64,000 bases of DNA from Gynuella sp050296195 (GTDB lineage: Bacteria; Pseudomonadota; Gammaproteobacteria; Pseudomonadales; Natronospirillaceae), in assembly GCF_050296195.1 (NCBI RefSeq), contig NZ_JBNKRB010000062.1; one strand, 5' to 3'. The notes under the pieces were generated by a model. That model was given only the letters and a program-made list of their open reading frames with translations. It ran no database searches and was not told the origin of the DNA. The translations under genes and the position numbers were made by a program. Shown piece after piece: positions 8,443 through 17,337 of this stretch. Within the stretch, counting starts at the first letter, position 1, and each line of letters begins with the position of its first letter.

Positions 8443-10168
8443 ACCCAAGGCGTCACTCATAAAACGGCTCTGGAAAGAGTACGTGTCCAAACACATGCTG
8501 TTATTGCTGGTGGCGATCACTTTGATGGTAATCGAAGGCAGTACCATGGGTTTGTTGAGCTATTCCGTTAAGCCATTGTTCGACAACATCTTCGTCGATA
8601 AAAGCGCGAATATGATTGGTCTCGTAGCCATCGGAATTTTTCTCATTTTCACTGTTCGCGGTCTCAGCGCCTTTGGTCAACGCTCCATAACAGTCACAAT
8701 TGGCCTGCGGGTGATTACTGATATTCAGAAAAACATTGTCCGTCACCTGCTGGGCCTGGACAGTAGTTTTTACAGCCGCAACCCGCCTGGAGCATTGATT
8801 GAACGGGTACGTGGGGATTCTCAGGCGTTGCAAAGCTTCGCCAGTAACGCTCTCATCGTATTCGGCCGGGATACGTTCAGCCTGATATCGTTACTGTCTG
8901 TGGCCCTCTGGGTAGACTGGAAATGGACGCTTATCGCCTTCATTGGCACTCCACTTCTGGTTTTTCCAATTCGAGGTTTGCATATACTGATTCGTAAGAC
9001 GACTCGACGGGCACGACAATCTTCAGCAGATATATCCAACCGCCTGAACGAAATTTTCCACGGTATCAAAGCCATCAAACTCAACAATGCAGAACAACAC
9101 GAACATGGCCGTTTTGCAGAGGAAGTCAGGAAATACCTGAAGGTACAATCCCATTCCGAATACGGTAAAGCGGCTCTGCCATCCATGATCGATATTATTG
9201 CTGGCGCTGGATTTGTCGGAGTTCTTATTTTTGGTGGCCAGCAAATCGTAAATGGCGATAAAACCATCGGTGAATTCATGAGCTTCTTTACAGCACTGGG
9301 GCTTCTGTTTGATCCGATTCGTCGCCTCAGTGGGCTTGGTGGAAATGTGCAGGCCGCTATGGCGAGTCTGGAGCGAATCTACACACTGTTTGATGAGCAA
9401 CCGACAATTGTTAACGCCCCGGCCCCCAAACCCGTCACCAATCCACAAGGAGACGTCTGTTTTAACAGTGTGACCTTTGGCTACAATAATCAACCGGTAC
9501 TCAGAGGCATCAGCTTTACAGCACCCGCTGGCAAAACCACTGCCCTGGTCGGTCCTTCTGGTGCAGGGAAAACAACGATATTCAATCTGCTTTGCCGACT
9601 GGAAGATGTAGAAAGCGGTGAAATCCTGATCGGTGGCCAGCCACTGTCGGAAATCGACATTGTTGATCTGCGTAATCAGATTTCAGTTGTCAGTCAGGAA
9701 TCTGCTCTATTTGATGAAACGATCTACGACAATATTGCGTTCAGCCGCCGCAGTGCTGAAGATGACGAAATTGAAATTGCCGCTAAAGTCGCATTGGTAA
9801 AAGAGTTCTCTGACCTGCAATCTGAAGGACTGCAAACCCTTGCTGGCCCAAGGGGATCAAACCTGTCTGGCGGCCAAAAGCAAAGAGTGATCATTGCCCG
9901 GGCATTATTGCGCAGTGCACCGATACTGCTGCTTGATGAAGCGACCTCTGCATTGGATACCCGCACAGAACAGAAAATCCAACATGCTCTGGAAACCGCG
10001 GCAAAAGGTAAAACCACGATCGTGATTGCCCATCGTCTTTCCACTGTTCGTTCCGCCGATATCATTCATGTCATCAAGGATGGTCAGGTGATTGAGTCCG
10101 GCAGTCATGAACAACTGATTGCACTTGACGGTGCCTACAAAGAACTCAACCGAACCCTCGAACAATAA
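8435..10168 (+). CDS. ABC exporter, half-transporter of MsbA type
   Basis: A 577-residue fused transporter: six transmembrane helices in residues 1-310, then one ATPase domain. Walker A GPSGAGKTT lies at about 373-381, the signature LSGGQKQR near 477, Walker B ILLLDEATSALD near 497-508 and the H-loop IAHRLST near 531. Overall layout and text match lipid A/glycerolipid flippases such as MsbA, acting as a homodimer in the inner membrane. The GTG start at 8435 overlaps the phosphatase gene. No lpxK or waa gene follows, so this may be a second, specialised MsbA-like exporter rather than the housekeeping one; the substrate is therefore left open. Confidence 0.88.
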   Translation: MSKPKASLIKRLWKEYVSKHMLLLLVAITLMVIEGSTMGLLSYSVKPLFDNIFVDKSANMIGLVAIGIFLIFTVRGLSAFGQRSITVTIGLRVITDIQKNIVRHLLGLDSSFYSRNPPGALIERVRGDSQALQSFASNALIVFGRDTFSLISLLSVALWVDWKWTLIAFIGTPLLVFPIRGLHILIRKTTRRARQSSADISNRLNEIFHGIKAIKLNNAEQHEHGRFAEEVRKYLKVQSHSEYGKAALPSMIDIIAGAGFVGVLIFGGQQIVNGDKTIGEFMSFFTALGLLFDPIRRLSGLGGNVQAAMASLERIYTLFDEQPTIVNAPAPKPVTNPQGDVCFNSVTFGYNNQPVLRGISFTAPAGKTTALVGPSGAGKTTIFNLLCRLEDVESGEILIGGQPLSEIDIVDLRNQISVVSQESALFDETIYDNIAFSRRSAEDDEIEIAAKVALVKEFSDLQSEGLQTLAGPRGSNLSGGQKQRVIIARALLRSAPILLLDEATSALDTRTEQKIQHALETAAKGKTTIVIAHRLSTVRSADIIHVIKDGQVIESGSHEQLIALDGAYKELNRTLEQ

Positions 10169-10176
10169 AGTTATAA

Positions 10177-10207
10177 GCTTCCAGTACACACTGAGTGTGC
10201 TGGAAGC
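10177..10207 (+). terminator. Terminator-like hairpin after the ABC exporter
   Basis: GCTTCCAGTACAC pairs with GTGTGCTGGAAGC (13 pairs, one G-U) around ACTGA, 9 bp after the stop codon. Only scattered T residues follow. Confidence 0.6.
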
Positions 10208-10338
10208 CTCTGCTATATCATCTGCAACTTTACTCCAGACTTTCTGTGATGTGTTTCGAAATCAAACTCAAGACCCGTGTTTATTCAAACGAGATTAATT
10301 TATGATCAAATCTTTGTTAAGCATACGTAGGTTTTATC

Positions 10339-10899
10339 TTGAAATTCTTGGTGTTTTGCATCTGTCTGCTGTCTATTAGTGCCAATGCTGAGGTGATCGT
10401 CAACGAAAGTTACGATTACTACAGTATTTATTCCGAAAGCAAAGGCGAACTACTGGATACCTTAAATATCTTTTCACCAATCCAAACAGATGGAAAAACA
10501 TTTCATGGGAGCACCAGTCATTACATAAACTGGGATTTTCAGTGGGAAACACAGGAAGAACAATGTCTGATAACAACGGTGACCGTAACTGCTGACATTA
10601 CATTTACGTTACCTGAAATCTACACGTACTCTGACGAAGTTTCGGCTATCTGGAATCAATGGTATCCACAACTCGTTGCCCACGAGAATACTCACGCCGA
10701 TTATGCAATACAAACCGCGCGGGCAATTGAACAATCCATAAAAGACCTCCCGACTTACCCAGATTGTGATCAGCTCAGAGCCGAAGTTCATACCGTCGCC
10801 GAACAACAGATGAACAGACTCAACCAGATGAACAAAGAGTATGATCTTCAAACAAACCATGGCGAAACAGAAGGTGCGTGGCTGAAGTCGCATTTATAA
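10339..10899 (+). CDS. DUF922 family exported protein, putative metalloprotease-like
   Basis: A 186-residue protein with a signal peptide (cleavage after SISANA, residue 17) and the DUF922 pattern: GKTFHGSTSHYINWDFQW, a cysteine strand (CLITT), then a tryptophan-rich helix leading to VAHENTHADYA. The HENTH at 115-119 corresponds to a zinc-protease-like HExxH motif. Catalysis has not been shown for this family as far as I know. The start is a TTG at 10339, chosen because it gives a perfect signal peptide. The gene appears monocistronic. Confidence 0.8.
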   Translation: MKFLVFCICLLSISANAEVIVNESYDYYSIYSESKGELLDTLNIFSPIQTDGKTFHGSTSHYINWDFQWETQEEQCLITTVTVTADITFTLPEIYTYSDEVSAIWNQWYPQLVAHENTHADYAIQTARAIEQSIKDLPTYPDCDQLRAEVHTVAEQQMNRLNQMNKEYDLQTNHGETEGAWLKSHL

Positions 10900-11011
10900 T
10901 CAACTAGCGGACTAAAGCGAATGCTTTTTTCTGGAAGCTTTCTTCAGGAGTACGACGAAGACAGGTACTGTTCCGGGTACCCATAAACACTTATGGCATA
11001 GGTATATAGTA

Positions 11012-11410
11012 ATGATGACCGCCGAATTGATCATTATCCAAAAAATACGGGCAGCATTTTCTATCCCTCAAGACATATCTGATGAATGGATAACCCGCAA
11101 TACATATATCTTTGAAACTGTCGATGCCAAAGAAGCTATAAATTACCTTCCTATTTTCATGATATGGGTACTTAACAACCACCGGGCAAACCCTCAGTCC
11201 TCAGCATACATTCACCTTTTGCAAGCACTGAACGAATACAGCAAGTGCAAACGCAATAACAATCCTCATCTGAATCTGTGGCATCAACTGAATAAGCAAC
11301 AGAAAGCAGTAGTCAGGGCATTTCTTAAACATCTGCTTGAAAACCAGTCGGCAAATATCGATCGCCAGGATATTCAGAAAATACTTGATCGATTCGCAGC
11401 AGTTGAATAA
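11012..11410 (+). CDS. Conserved hypothetical protein, possibly DUF6714-like
   Basis: A 132-residue soluble, helix-rich protein without signal or membrane segments. The N-terminal pattern (IIIQKIRAAFSIPQ), a central YLPIFMIWVLNNH and a C-terminal helix-forming tail resemble the DUF6714 arrangement, but the match is from memory and weak. A second methionine directly follows the first. It sits alone between the DUF922 gene and the N-acetyltransferase gene, same strand. No function is proposed. Confidence 0.65.
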   Translation: MMTAELIIIQKIRAAFSIPQDISDEWITRNTYIFETVDAKEAINYLPIFMIWVLNNHRANPQSSAYIHLLQALNEYSKCKRNNNPHLNLWHQLNKQQKAVVRAFLKHLLENQSANIDRQDIQKILDRFAAVE

Positions 11411-11461
11411 TGATCAACTTGTTTGTACGGACAAAATCGATCTTTCTGATCGATAATTATC

Positions 11462-12262
11462 ATGATTTCAATCACACAACAACAAAAGTACTTTGAACGT
11501 ATCGGCGTAAGCTCACTGTCAGAGCACCCCGGACAGTTACTCTCACAACTTCACCTGACTCATTTACGCCAACTTCCTTTTGAAAATCTGGATATTACAT
11601 TCAACCGAAAAATCAGTCTCAATCCGGCAGATATATTTGATAAATTAATCAATCAACGCCGTGGTGGTTTTTGTTATGAACTTAACTATGGTTTTTATCT
11701 GTTGCTGAGCAGCCTGGGATTCGAGGTAACACTACTCGCTGGACGGGTATTTGATGGCCAACAGTATGGTCAGGAATTTGACCATTTATTATTATCCGTT
11801 GAATTGGCCGATGGACCTGTGATTGCCGATGTCGGGTTTGGGGATTCCTTTAACATGCCCCTCCCTATGGATGGTTCGGCGCTGGTCGAACAGCATGCAG
11901 CTCATAAAATTAGCAAGGAAAATAATCATTTTTCCATACTCAAAAGCACAGATAGCACCACTTGGAAACCGCAGTATATTTTTACCACTATTCCCAGAAC
12001 TCTGGATGATTTTTGCCAGATGGCCAACTATCACCAGACCTCACCGCATTCTGTGTTCACACAAAAAACAATTTGTTCCCGATTGACTCAGGATGGACGT
12101 ATTACTTTGTCAGGTCGCAAACTGATTGAGTTGCAGGGTCAGCAAAAAACCGAACGGTTACTGGAAAGCGCGGAACAATTTTGTTTGACGTTGAAGCAGC
12201 AGTTTGACATAACTCTACCTGCCGGTTTTCAGGTGAAAAAATGGTTTACCGGACAAGTCTGA
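11462..12262 (+). CDS. nat: Arylamine N-acetyltransferase
   Basis: A 266-residue cytosolic enzyme transferring acetyl (or other acyl) groups from CoA to arylamines, arylhydroxylamines or hydrazines. The Cys-His-Asp triad is visible: Cys71 in RRGGFCYELN, His108 in EFDHLLLSV and Asp123 in IADVGFGD. The N-terminus YFERIGVS and LPFENLDI are family hallmarks. Length is normal. The gene is probably monocistronic, with its stop converging on lutC. Confidence 0.94.
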   Translation: MISITQQQKYFERIGVSSLSEHPGQLLSQLHLTHLRQLPFENLDITFNRKISLNPADIFDKLINQRRGGFCYELNYGFYLLLSSLGFEVTLLAGRVFDGQQYGQEFDHLLLSVELADGPVIADVGFGDSFNMPLPMDGSALVEQHAAHKISKENNHFSILKSTDSTTWKPQYIFTTIPRTLDDFCQMANYHQTSPHSVFTQKTICSRLTQDGRITLSGRKLIELQGQQKTERLLESAEQFCLTLKQQFDITLPAGFQVKKWFTGQV

Positions 12263-12477
12263 TAAACCTCACTCATATTTGGTCATTACGGCCATACAAA
12301 TCGTCCCCATGTTTATCTTCACGGTGCAGGAAAGTTTACTGGCAGCACCAACGCTCAGCTTGACTACCCTGGATTTGCCCCCCAGTTATGCGACCAGCCC
12401 CCCAAACTGTAATATCCTTTGATTATCGTCTGTGCCATGAGGAAGTAGTTACTCTGGCTGGAAATCAGCCATCCTCG

Positions 12478-13110
12478 TCATTGCCTCAATATGATCACCA
12501 GAAATTGTGCTGGACCATGCGCGCCATATGCCAGCGTCTGCTGAATATCCGCTGTTTTACTTGGGCCGGAAATCATAATCAGATTTGTCGGTAACGGAGT
12601 CTGTTGTTGGCACATGAATGCCGCCATATCTGCAAAACCATCACTCTCCCGAACGATAACCACGTGACAGGGGGGTACCAGTGACAGCGCCCGGGGTTCA
12701 TGCTCTGAGGATTGCAATACAACTGTGCCGGTTTCAGCAATCCAGCCAACAGCAGAAGTGATTCCCATGTCCAGATGATGGAACAGCTCAGAACGATGTT
12801 GCACCACACTTGTGGGGCTTCTCCACTGATATTCTTTGATGGCTCTAAACTGCGTCAAATGTTCGGCCAGCCAGTTATGGTCCGAACAACTGTACGAACG
12901 AACACCGAGTTTTCGACAATAGCTTTCCAGCGAGCTTGCCAACTCATCCGGCTGGATTAACATCACGTCTCCGTGCACCGCCTCCAGAGAATGTTTAAAT
13001 TGGGAGAACATGTCCTCGGCAGATATCTCTTGAACAGTGGTTTCCGGTTCAGAATGCCTGACTGGAGAGACTGAACGTAACCTGGCCAATATCGCATCAC
13101 GACTGCTCAT
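12478..13110 (-). CDS. lutC: Lactate utilization protein C
   Basis: LutC (YkgG/DUF162 family) is one of three subunits of the iron-sulfur L-lactate oxidation complex LutABC. The ATG at 13110 overlaps the lutB stop as ATGA, which decides the start and gives 210 residues. A longer upstream frame would run into lutB and is not used. Family text includes MSSRDAILARLR at the N-terminus and the C-terminal IAETGTVVLQSSEHEPRA followed by HVVIVRES. It is last in the lutABC operon. Confidence 0.92.
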   Translation of the reverse strand: MSSRDAILARLRSVSPVRHSEPETTVQEISAEDMFSQFKHSLEAVHGDVMLIQPDELASSLESYCRKLGVRSYSCSDHNWLAEHLTQFRAIKEYQWRSPTSVVQHRSELFHHLDMGITSAVGWIAETGTVVLQSSEHEPRALSLVPPCHVVIVRESDGFADMAAFMCQQQTPLPTNLIMISGPSKTADIQQTLAYGAHGPAQFLVIILRQ

Positions 13111-14513
13111 GATCGGGACCTCCTCTGACGCATCTGTTGATGAAGGGTTTGTTTTGAAAAAGCCGGCTTGCGACGCTTCCAAGTCCAGGGGCCAAGGTTG
13201 TTTGGTAACAGAGGGTGTATACGACTGAAAATACGCAATCCCAGCCGATAGAGTTTTGGATGGACATTAGCAAAGCGCCAGAATACCCAGACAAATTTTT
13301 CGCGCTTTTTGGCGCCGTTTGGTGTGACCTCTGAGGCCTGTCGACGCCATCGCTGCAGTAGTTCCGGAATCGGGATTTTCACGGGACACACTTCACCACA
13401 CGCGCCGCACAGGGTCGATGCTGTGGGTAGATGGGCAGTATGCATCAGGCCCTGAAGATGGGGCATGAGTATTTTGCCGATCGGCCCGGGATAGGTCGTG
13501 TCATATGCATGACCACCAACACGGCGATACACAGGACAATGATTCATACAAGCGCCGCAACGAATACATTGCAGCGTCTGTCGCTGTTGTTCATCTGTAT
13601 ATGCCTGGCTGCGACCATTATCGAGCAGTATCAAGTGTACCTGCTCGGGACCATCTAAATCAGCACCGCGTCTCGGACCGGAAATCATATTGACATAGGT
13701 ACTGATATTCTGACCGGTAGCAGAACGGGTCAGCACATGTAGCAGTGGTGGCAGGTCAGTCAATGACGCAACAACCTTTTCAATGCCCATAAACGCAATA
13801 TGCACCTTCGGCATCGTCGTTGACATACGTCCATTGCCTTCATTCTCCACGAGACAAAGCGTACCGGTCTCAGCCACAGCAAAATTAACCCCTGAAACAC
13901 CAATATCAGCGGTCTCAAAAGCATGTCGCAGCACGCGTCGACCAATACGAATCAACTCATCGACATCCTCGGTATACTGAATGCCAGGTATCTTATCTAC
14001 GAACAGCCGGGCGATTTCCTGTTTGGTTTTATGAATCGCCGGCATGATGATATGTGAAGGTGTCTCACCAGCCAGCTGAACAATGTATTCACCCATATCT
14101 GATTCAAGACACGACATCCCGGCAGCAATTAACACATCGTTCAGATGGATTTCCTCTGACACCATGCTTTTACCTTTGACCACGCTGGTGGCTTTTTGCT
14201 GCCGGCAGATATCAAGGGCAAGTGCACTGGCCTGCTCACCATTCTCAGCCCAGTGCACTTGAATACCATTGGCCTGACAACGGCTTTCCAGTTGTTCAAG
14301 TAACTCAGGAAGACGCGACAAAGCGCTTTTTTTAATCGCTGAAGCCTGTTGACGGCGCTGTTCAAAAACGGCCTGATCCGGAAACTGGATACGCCGCTTT
14401 TCCTGTAAATAATCCATGGCTCCAGCCAGACCGGATTGCAAAACCGGGTTGTTCAATGCGTCCTGAACACCGTCTCGCCAATACTCTGCAGATGTGTACC
14501 GTGGTTGGCTCAT
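13107..14513 (-). CDS. lutB: Lactate utilization protein B, iron-sulfur subunit
   Basis: A 468-residue iron-sulfur protein: an N-terminal LUD domain (about 60-300, including GKSMVSEEIHLND and GTLCLVENEGNGR), followed by a ferredoxin-like 4Fe-4S pair CIRCGACMNHCPVYR near 312-326 and CGACGEVCPVKIP near 363-375. It oxidises L-lactate together with LutA and LutC. It overlaps lutA upstream and lutC downstream, both as ATGA, so the operon is translationally coupled. Confidence 0.95.
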   Translation of the reverse strand: MSQPRYTSAEYWRDGVQDALNNPVLQSGLAGAMDYLQEKRRIQFPDQAVFEQRRQQASAIKKSALSRLPELLEQLESRCQANGIQVHWAENGEQASALALDICRQQKATSVVKGKSMVSEEIHLNDVLIAAGMSCLESDMGEYIVQLAGETPSHIIMPAIHKTKQEIARLFVDKIPGIQYTEDVDELIRIGRRVLRHAFETADIGVSGVNFAVAETGTLCLVENEGNGRMSTTMPKVHIAFMGIEKVVASLTDLPPLLHVLTRSATGQNISTYVNMISGPRRGADLDGPEQVHLILLDNGRSQAYTDEQQRQTLQCIRCGACMNHCPVYRRVGGHAYDTTYPGPIGKILMPHLQGLMHTAHLPTASTLCGACGEVCPVKIPIPELLQRWRRQASEVTPNGAKKREKFVWVFWRFANVHPKLYRLGLRIFSRIHPLLPNNLGPWTWKRRKPAFSKQTLHQQMRQRRSRS

Positions 14514-15256
14514 AACTGACCTGCCTGTTGTAATTGTTGATGAACCCAGGACGCAATGTGCATACCTGCAAGAGCCTCACCCCGCCAGGACAAATGACCA
14601 TTAATATTCAGCATACAGGCGCAGTCAGCGCTTACCAGGGCATCGGGGTTTTGTGCCAGAATAGCATCACACTTATCAGACACCATGGCAGTGGAAATTT
14701 CTTTATGCCGAACGGCAAAGGTGCCACCAAAGCCACAGCACTCAGATTCTCTGACGTGAGTTTGCACACTCGCACCCGGAGCCTGCTGAAGCGCTCGCGA
14801 GACTGTTTCAAACGTACCCATTTCACGTCGCGCAGTACAACTGGTATGCAATACCACTTTTTCGACAGTGTCAGTATCCGGCCAGTGAAAGTTCGGATGA
14901 TTGAAAACAAACTCACTCCATTCAATGACTTTCTGGCTGAATATTTGAGCAGAATCTCCCAACAATCGAGGGTAATGATGTTTCATCATGCCGGCACAGG
15001 AACCAGACAATACGACCACCGGCCAGGGTTCTGGAAACAATGCGGCCTGCTGAGCTGCCACGGTTGCCGCTTCCTGTTCAAATCCGGAAGTATATGCGGG
15101 TTGTCCGCAACAACTCTGATCCTCTACATAAACCACTTTCAAACCAAGACTTTCAAGTACTTCAGTGGCATGAATACCAGCCTCCGCAAAAGCCAGATCA
15201 ACGACACAGGTACCATAAAGATAAACATGAGTGAATGATGAATAATCCAAGGACAT
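14510..15256 (-). CDS. lutA: Lactate utilization protein A, CCG-domain subunit
   Basis: A 248-residue (Fe-S)-binding oxidoreductase subunit with two cysteine-rich CCG domains: SCCGQPAY at about 48-55 followed by LSGSCAGMMKHHYP, then LHTSCTARREMG and ESECCGFGGTFAVRH near 173-187. First gene of the lutABC operon. The lutR-type GntR regulator is divergent, 336 bp away. No D-lactate dehydrogenase or lactate permease is present in the window. Confidence 0.95.
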   Translation of the reverse strand: MSLDYSSFTHVYLYGTCVVDLAFAEAGIHATEVLESLGLKVVYVEDQSCCGQPAYTSGFEQEAATVAAQQAALFPEPWPVVVLSGSCAGMMKHHYPRLLGDSAQIFSQKVIEWSEFVFNHPNFHWPDTDTVEKVVLHTSCTARREMGTFETVSRALQQAPGASVQTHVRESECCGFGGTFAVRHKEISTAMVSDKCDAILAQNPDALVSADCACMLNINGHLSWRGEALAGMHIASWVHQQLQQAGQL

Positions 15257-15581
15257 AGCAACACCATTGTGGTTATTTCAATTCGGGCGACAATCGCTTT
15301 TTAACATTAGCTATTTTTAAATTTGTTTACAGCAGTGGCACACAGTTAATTTGATTCGACTTATAGCTAGTAGACTGAAAACACCACAAAACTATATAAC
15401 CTGTTCATCATGAGCAGGTTATCCATACTGACTTAACACAAGTAGCTGGAGGCAGGATTCGGCGAAAATACCGTTGGCCTCCGGGGGTTTTTGCTTCTGG
15501 TCAGTCAAACCGTCCTGATGCGCACTGCCACAAGTGCAGTGTTTTGTCAGGTAATTGATAACCATTACACAAATTTCATAG
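15257..15581. other. lutA-lutR divergent promoter region
   Basis: The 325 bp carry the promoters of the lut operon and its regulator. It contains the 27-bp palindrome listed separately, and a GGAGGC/GCCTCC pair followed by a run of five T (15448-15492) that could fold into a leader hairpin on the plus strand. No gene is seen. Confidence 0.45.
15396..15422. promoter_or_regulatory. 27-bp near-perfect palindrome in the lut promoter region
   Basis: The left arm ATAACCTG, centre TTCATCATGAG and right arm CAGGTTAT match their own reverse complement at all but two positions. It lies between the divergent starts of lutA and lutR, where a terminator would be unexpected, so an operator for a dimeric regulator is more likely. 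It differs from the GntR-type box at 15582-15592. Confidence 0.45.
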
Positions 15582-15592
15582 TGGTCAGACCA
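15582..15592. promoter_or_regulatory. GntR/FadR-type operator touching the lutR start codon
   Basis: TGGTCAGACCA is a perfect palindrome matching the TGGTNNGACCA-like boxes bound by FadR-subfamily regulators (LldR, PdhR). It ends one base before the lutR ATG, so a bound regulator would block its own translation start region. Autoregulation is inferred. Confidence 0.65.
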
Positions 15593-16324
15593 ATGCCGCA
15601 ATATCGTTCAGAAGAGATACGTGATTTACTGCTGCAACAACTCCAGGACGGTGCCATCGCCACCGGCGAACGCCTGCCATCAGAGCGTCAGCTGGCCCAA
15701 CAGTATACTGTCAGTCGTCCGATTGTACGTGAGGCCTTGCAGGCCCTCAAAAGTCAGGGATGGGTGATCAGTAAGCGTGGTGGAGGTACTTATGCAGCCA
15801 ATGGCCTGGAGCGTTCCGCACCGACTCTGCTGCCTGAGCATATGGACAGAAACATCGACTTGCAGGAAGAGTTATTGGAATATCGCTATGCACTGGAAGG
15901 ACAGACTGCCTACCTGGCCGCACAACGGGCTTCAGAGGCTGATCTGAAAAAACTTGAACGGGCGTTCTTACGGTTACAGCAGGCCCATCAGCTAAAAGAT
16001 GCTCAACAAGAAGCCACCAGTGATGCAATCTTTCATCTCGCCATTGCAGAAGCAAGCCAGAACCGGGTGTTGCATTACAGTCTACAGACACTGTTCGATT
16101 TGTTGAGACAGCATATCAGCAGCAACATAGGCAGCCTGTCGCGGCGACCAGAAACCCGCCTCACTCTGATCCGCCAACATCGCAGAATATTTGATGCCAT
16201 ACACAGACGCCAGCCCGAACGGGCTCGCGAAGTGGTTTATGAGCATCTCGATTTCGTCAAACGCATACTTACGGACCTCGCCGAAGAGCAACAACGTGTT
16301 AAAGAGCTATCCGGAGCCCGTTAA
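15593..16324 (+). CDS. lutR: FadR-subfamily GntR regulator of the lut operon
   Basis: The ATG at 15593 gives 243 residues beginning MPQYRSEEIRDLLLQQL. A winged helix (1-70, with RLPSERQLAQQYTVSRPIVRE) is followed by a C-terminal FCD ligand domain with the usual metal-site pattern (EYRYALEGQ, FHLAIAEAS, HRRIFDAI). A longer upstream frame lacks family similarity and runs through the operator. Divergent from lutABC, so it most likely represses that operon until L-lactate binds. Its stop overlaps the end of the convergent M23 gene by 4 bp. Confidence 0.88.
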   Translation: MPQYRSEEIRDLLLQQLQDGAIATGERLPSERQLAQQYTVSRPIVREALQALKSQGWVISKRGGGTYAANGLERSAPTLLPEHMDRNIDLQEELLEYRYALEGQTAYLAAQRASEADLKKLERAFLRLQQAHQLKDAQQEATSDAIFHLAIAEASQNRVLHYSLQTLFDLLRQHISSNIGSLSRRPETRLTLIRQHRRIFDAIHRRQPERAREVVYEHLDFVKRILTDLAEEQQRVKELSGAR

Positions 16325-16836
16325 CGATCCGTCAACATTTTGCCGGGATCCAGATAAAACGCTTTTTTATACCCCTGGCTGGTGCGATCTGTTTTCCAGG
16401 GAAAAGGGATCATCCTCACAACCGAATAATGCAGATGAGGAGGTTTGCCTTTGGCATTGCCACTGTCGCCGAGAGAAGCGATTTTGTCACCGGATGCAAC
16501 GACAGAAAATATCGACGTATCAATCGTATTAAGGTGAGCAAAATAATGCAGGTGCCACTTGGGACCTAACACCAGAACAACATTACCACCTAAACGAATC
16601 TGCCCTGTATACAGAACCAGACCATCGGTAGTACTCAATACGTCAGTACCGGTTTTGCCAAAGATGTCGATCCCCTTATGGACTCCAGAGACTCCCCATG
16701 GTTCATACCAGAACGATTTTGGATTCCAGTCCCGTTGACTGGCACCGGCAACCGGAATGACTATTCGTTCCGGCAAACAATATCCCACCACTATCAGCAC
16801 CAGAATACAGATGGCAAACAAATACTTCTTTTTCAT
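16321..16836 (-). CDS. M23-family peptidase domain protein, membrane-anchored
   Basis: A 171-residue protein: a hydrophobic N-terminal anchor or signal (residues 4-20), then a LytM/M23 fold. Zinc-ligand motifs are present: GVHKGIDIFG (HxxxD), the LHYFAH segment and the HxH of PPHLHYSV. All expected metal ligands appear to be there, so it may be an active murein endopeptidase, though it is short and lacks coiled coil or LysM. It overlaps the end of lutR tail to tail. Confidence 0.87.
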   Translation of the reverse strand: MKKKYLFAICILVLIVVGYCLPERIVIPVAGASQRDWNPKSFWYEPWGVSGVHKGIDIFGKTGTDVLSTTDGLVLYTGQIRLGGNVVLVLGPKWHLHYFAHLNTIDTSIFSVVASGDKIASLGDSGNAKGKPPHLHYSVVRMIPFPWKTDRTSQGYKKAFYLDPGKMLTDR

Positions 16837-17050
16837 GAACTCAGATTAGATAACATGCGAAAAACAATTCGCATGTTATCACTCAAATAACAGACTGGTC
16901 GAAATTATATGGCGATGAAAAAATCTGAAACCAACGGCTTGGCATCAGCGCTTATCTCTCTGAATCTGAATGCGTAATGCTCGCAGATTTCAAAGTGTGC
17001 CCAGACTCAACAGTTTGCTGTCCAATCCGTCGAACTGACACGCTTCATCG

Positions 17051-17317
17051 CTATGGCGCAATACCCATCTCATCCAGTCGCATCAGTATTGCCGTCTTCC
17101 GCTCTCTGGCGATCTGCTGCCAATGCATGTGTTCCTGTGCTCCCAACATGGCGTATAAAAAATTCAACCCTACGCCTGGAACACTCTGCCTCAACGTTAG
17201 ATACAACTCAAACGGATCCGACGCCATAAATTCCTCGACTGATGAGATGCCGGCACGCTTGAGTATTTCCTCGCTTTTTTTTCCAAGTCCCTGCAGTTCC
17301 CGAATTCTCATATTCAT
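17051..17317 (-). CDS. TfoX C-terminal domain protein
   Basis: An 88-residue protein consisting only of the TfoX_C domain: IRELQGLGKKSEEILKRAGI is the helix-hairpin-helix-like start, then SSVEEFMASDPFELYLTLR and VPGVGLNFLYAMLGA. Stand-alone TfoX_C proteins are common and their role is not settled; the competence regulator TfoX carries an additional N-terminal domain missing here. It follows the GNAT gene by 20 bp on the same strand. Confidence 0.85.
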   Translation of the reverse strand: MNMRIRELQGLGKKSEEILKRAGISSVEEFMASDPFELYLTLRQSVPGVGLNFLYAMLGAQEHMHWQQIARERKTAILMRLDEMGIAP

Positions 17318-17337
17318 AAACCGGATTATTGATGTTG

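Noticed and set aside
10777..10899. DUF922 gene as an active zinc protease
   Set aside because: HENTH is compatible, but catalytic activity is not established for the family, so only protease-like is stated.
14534..15238. Plus-strand frame of 234 codons opposite lutA
   Set aside because: Antisense of lutA, whose cysteine motifs and operon overlaps are unequivocal.
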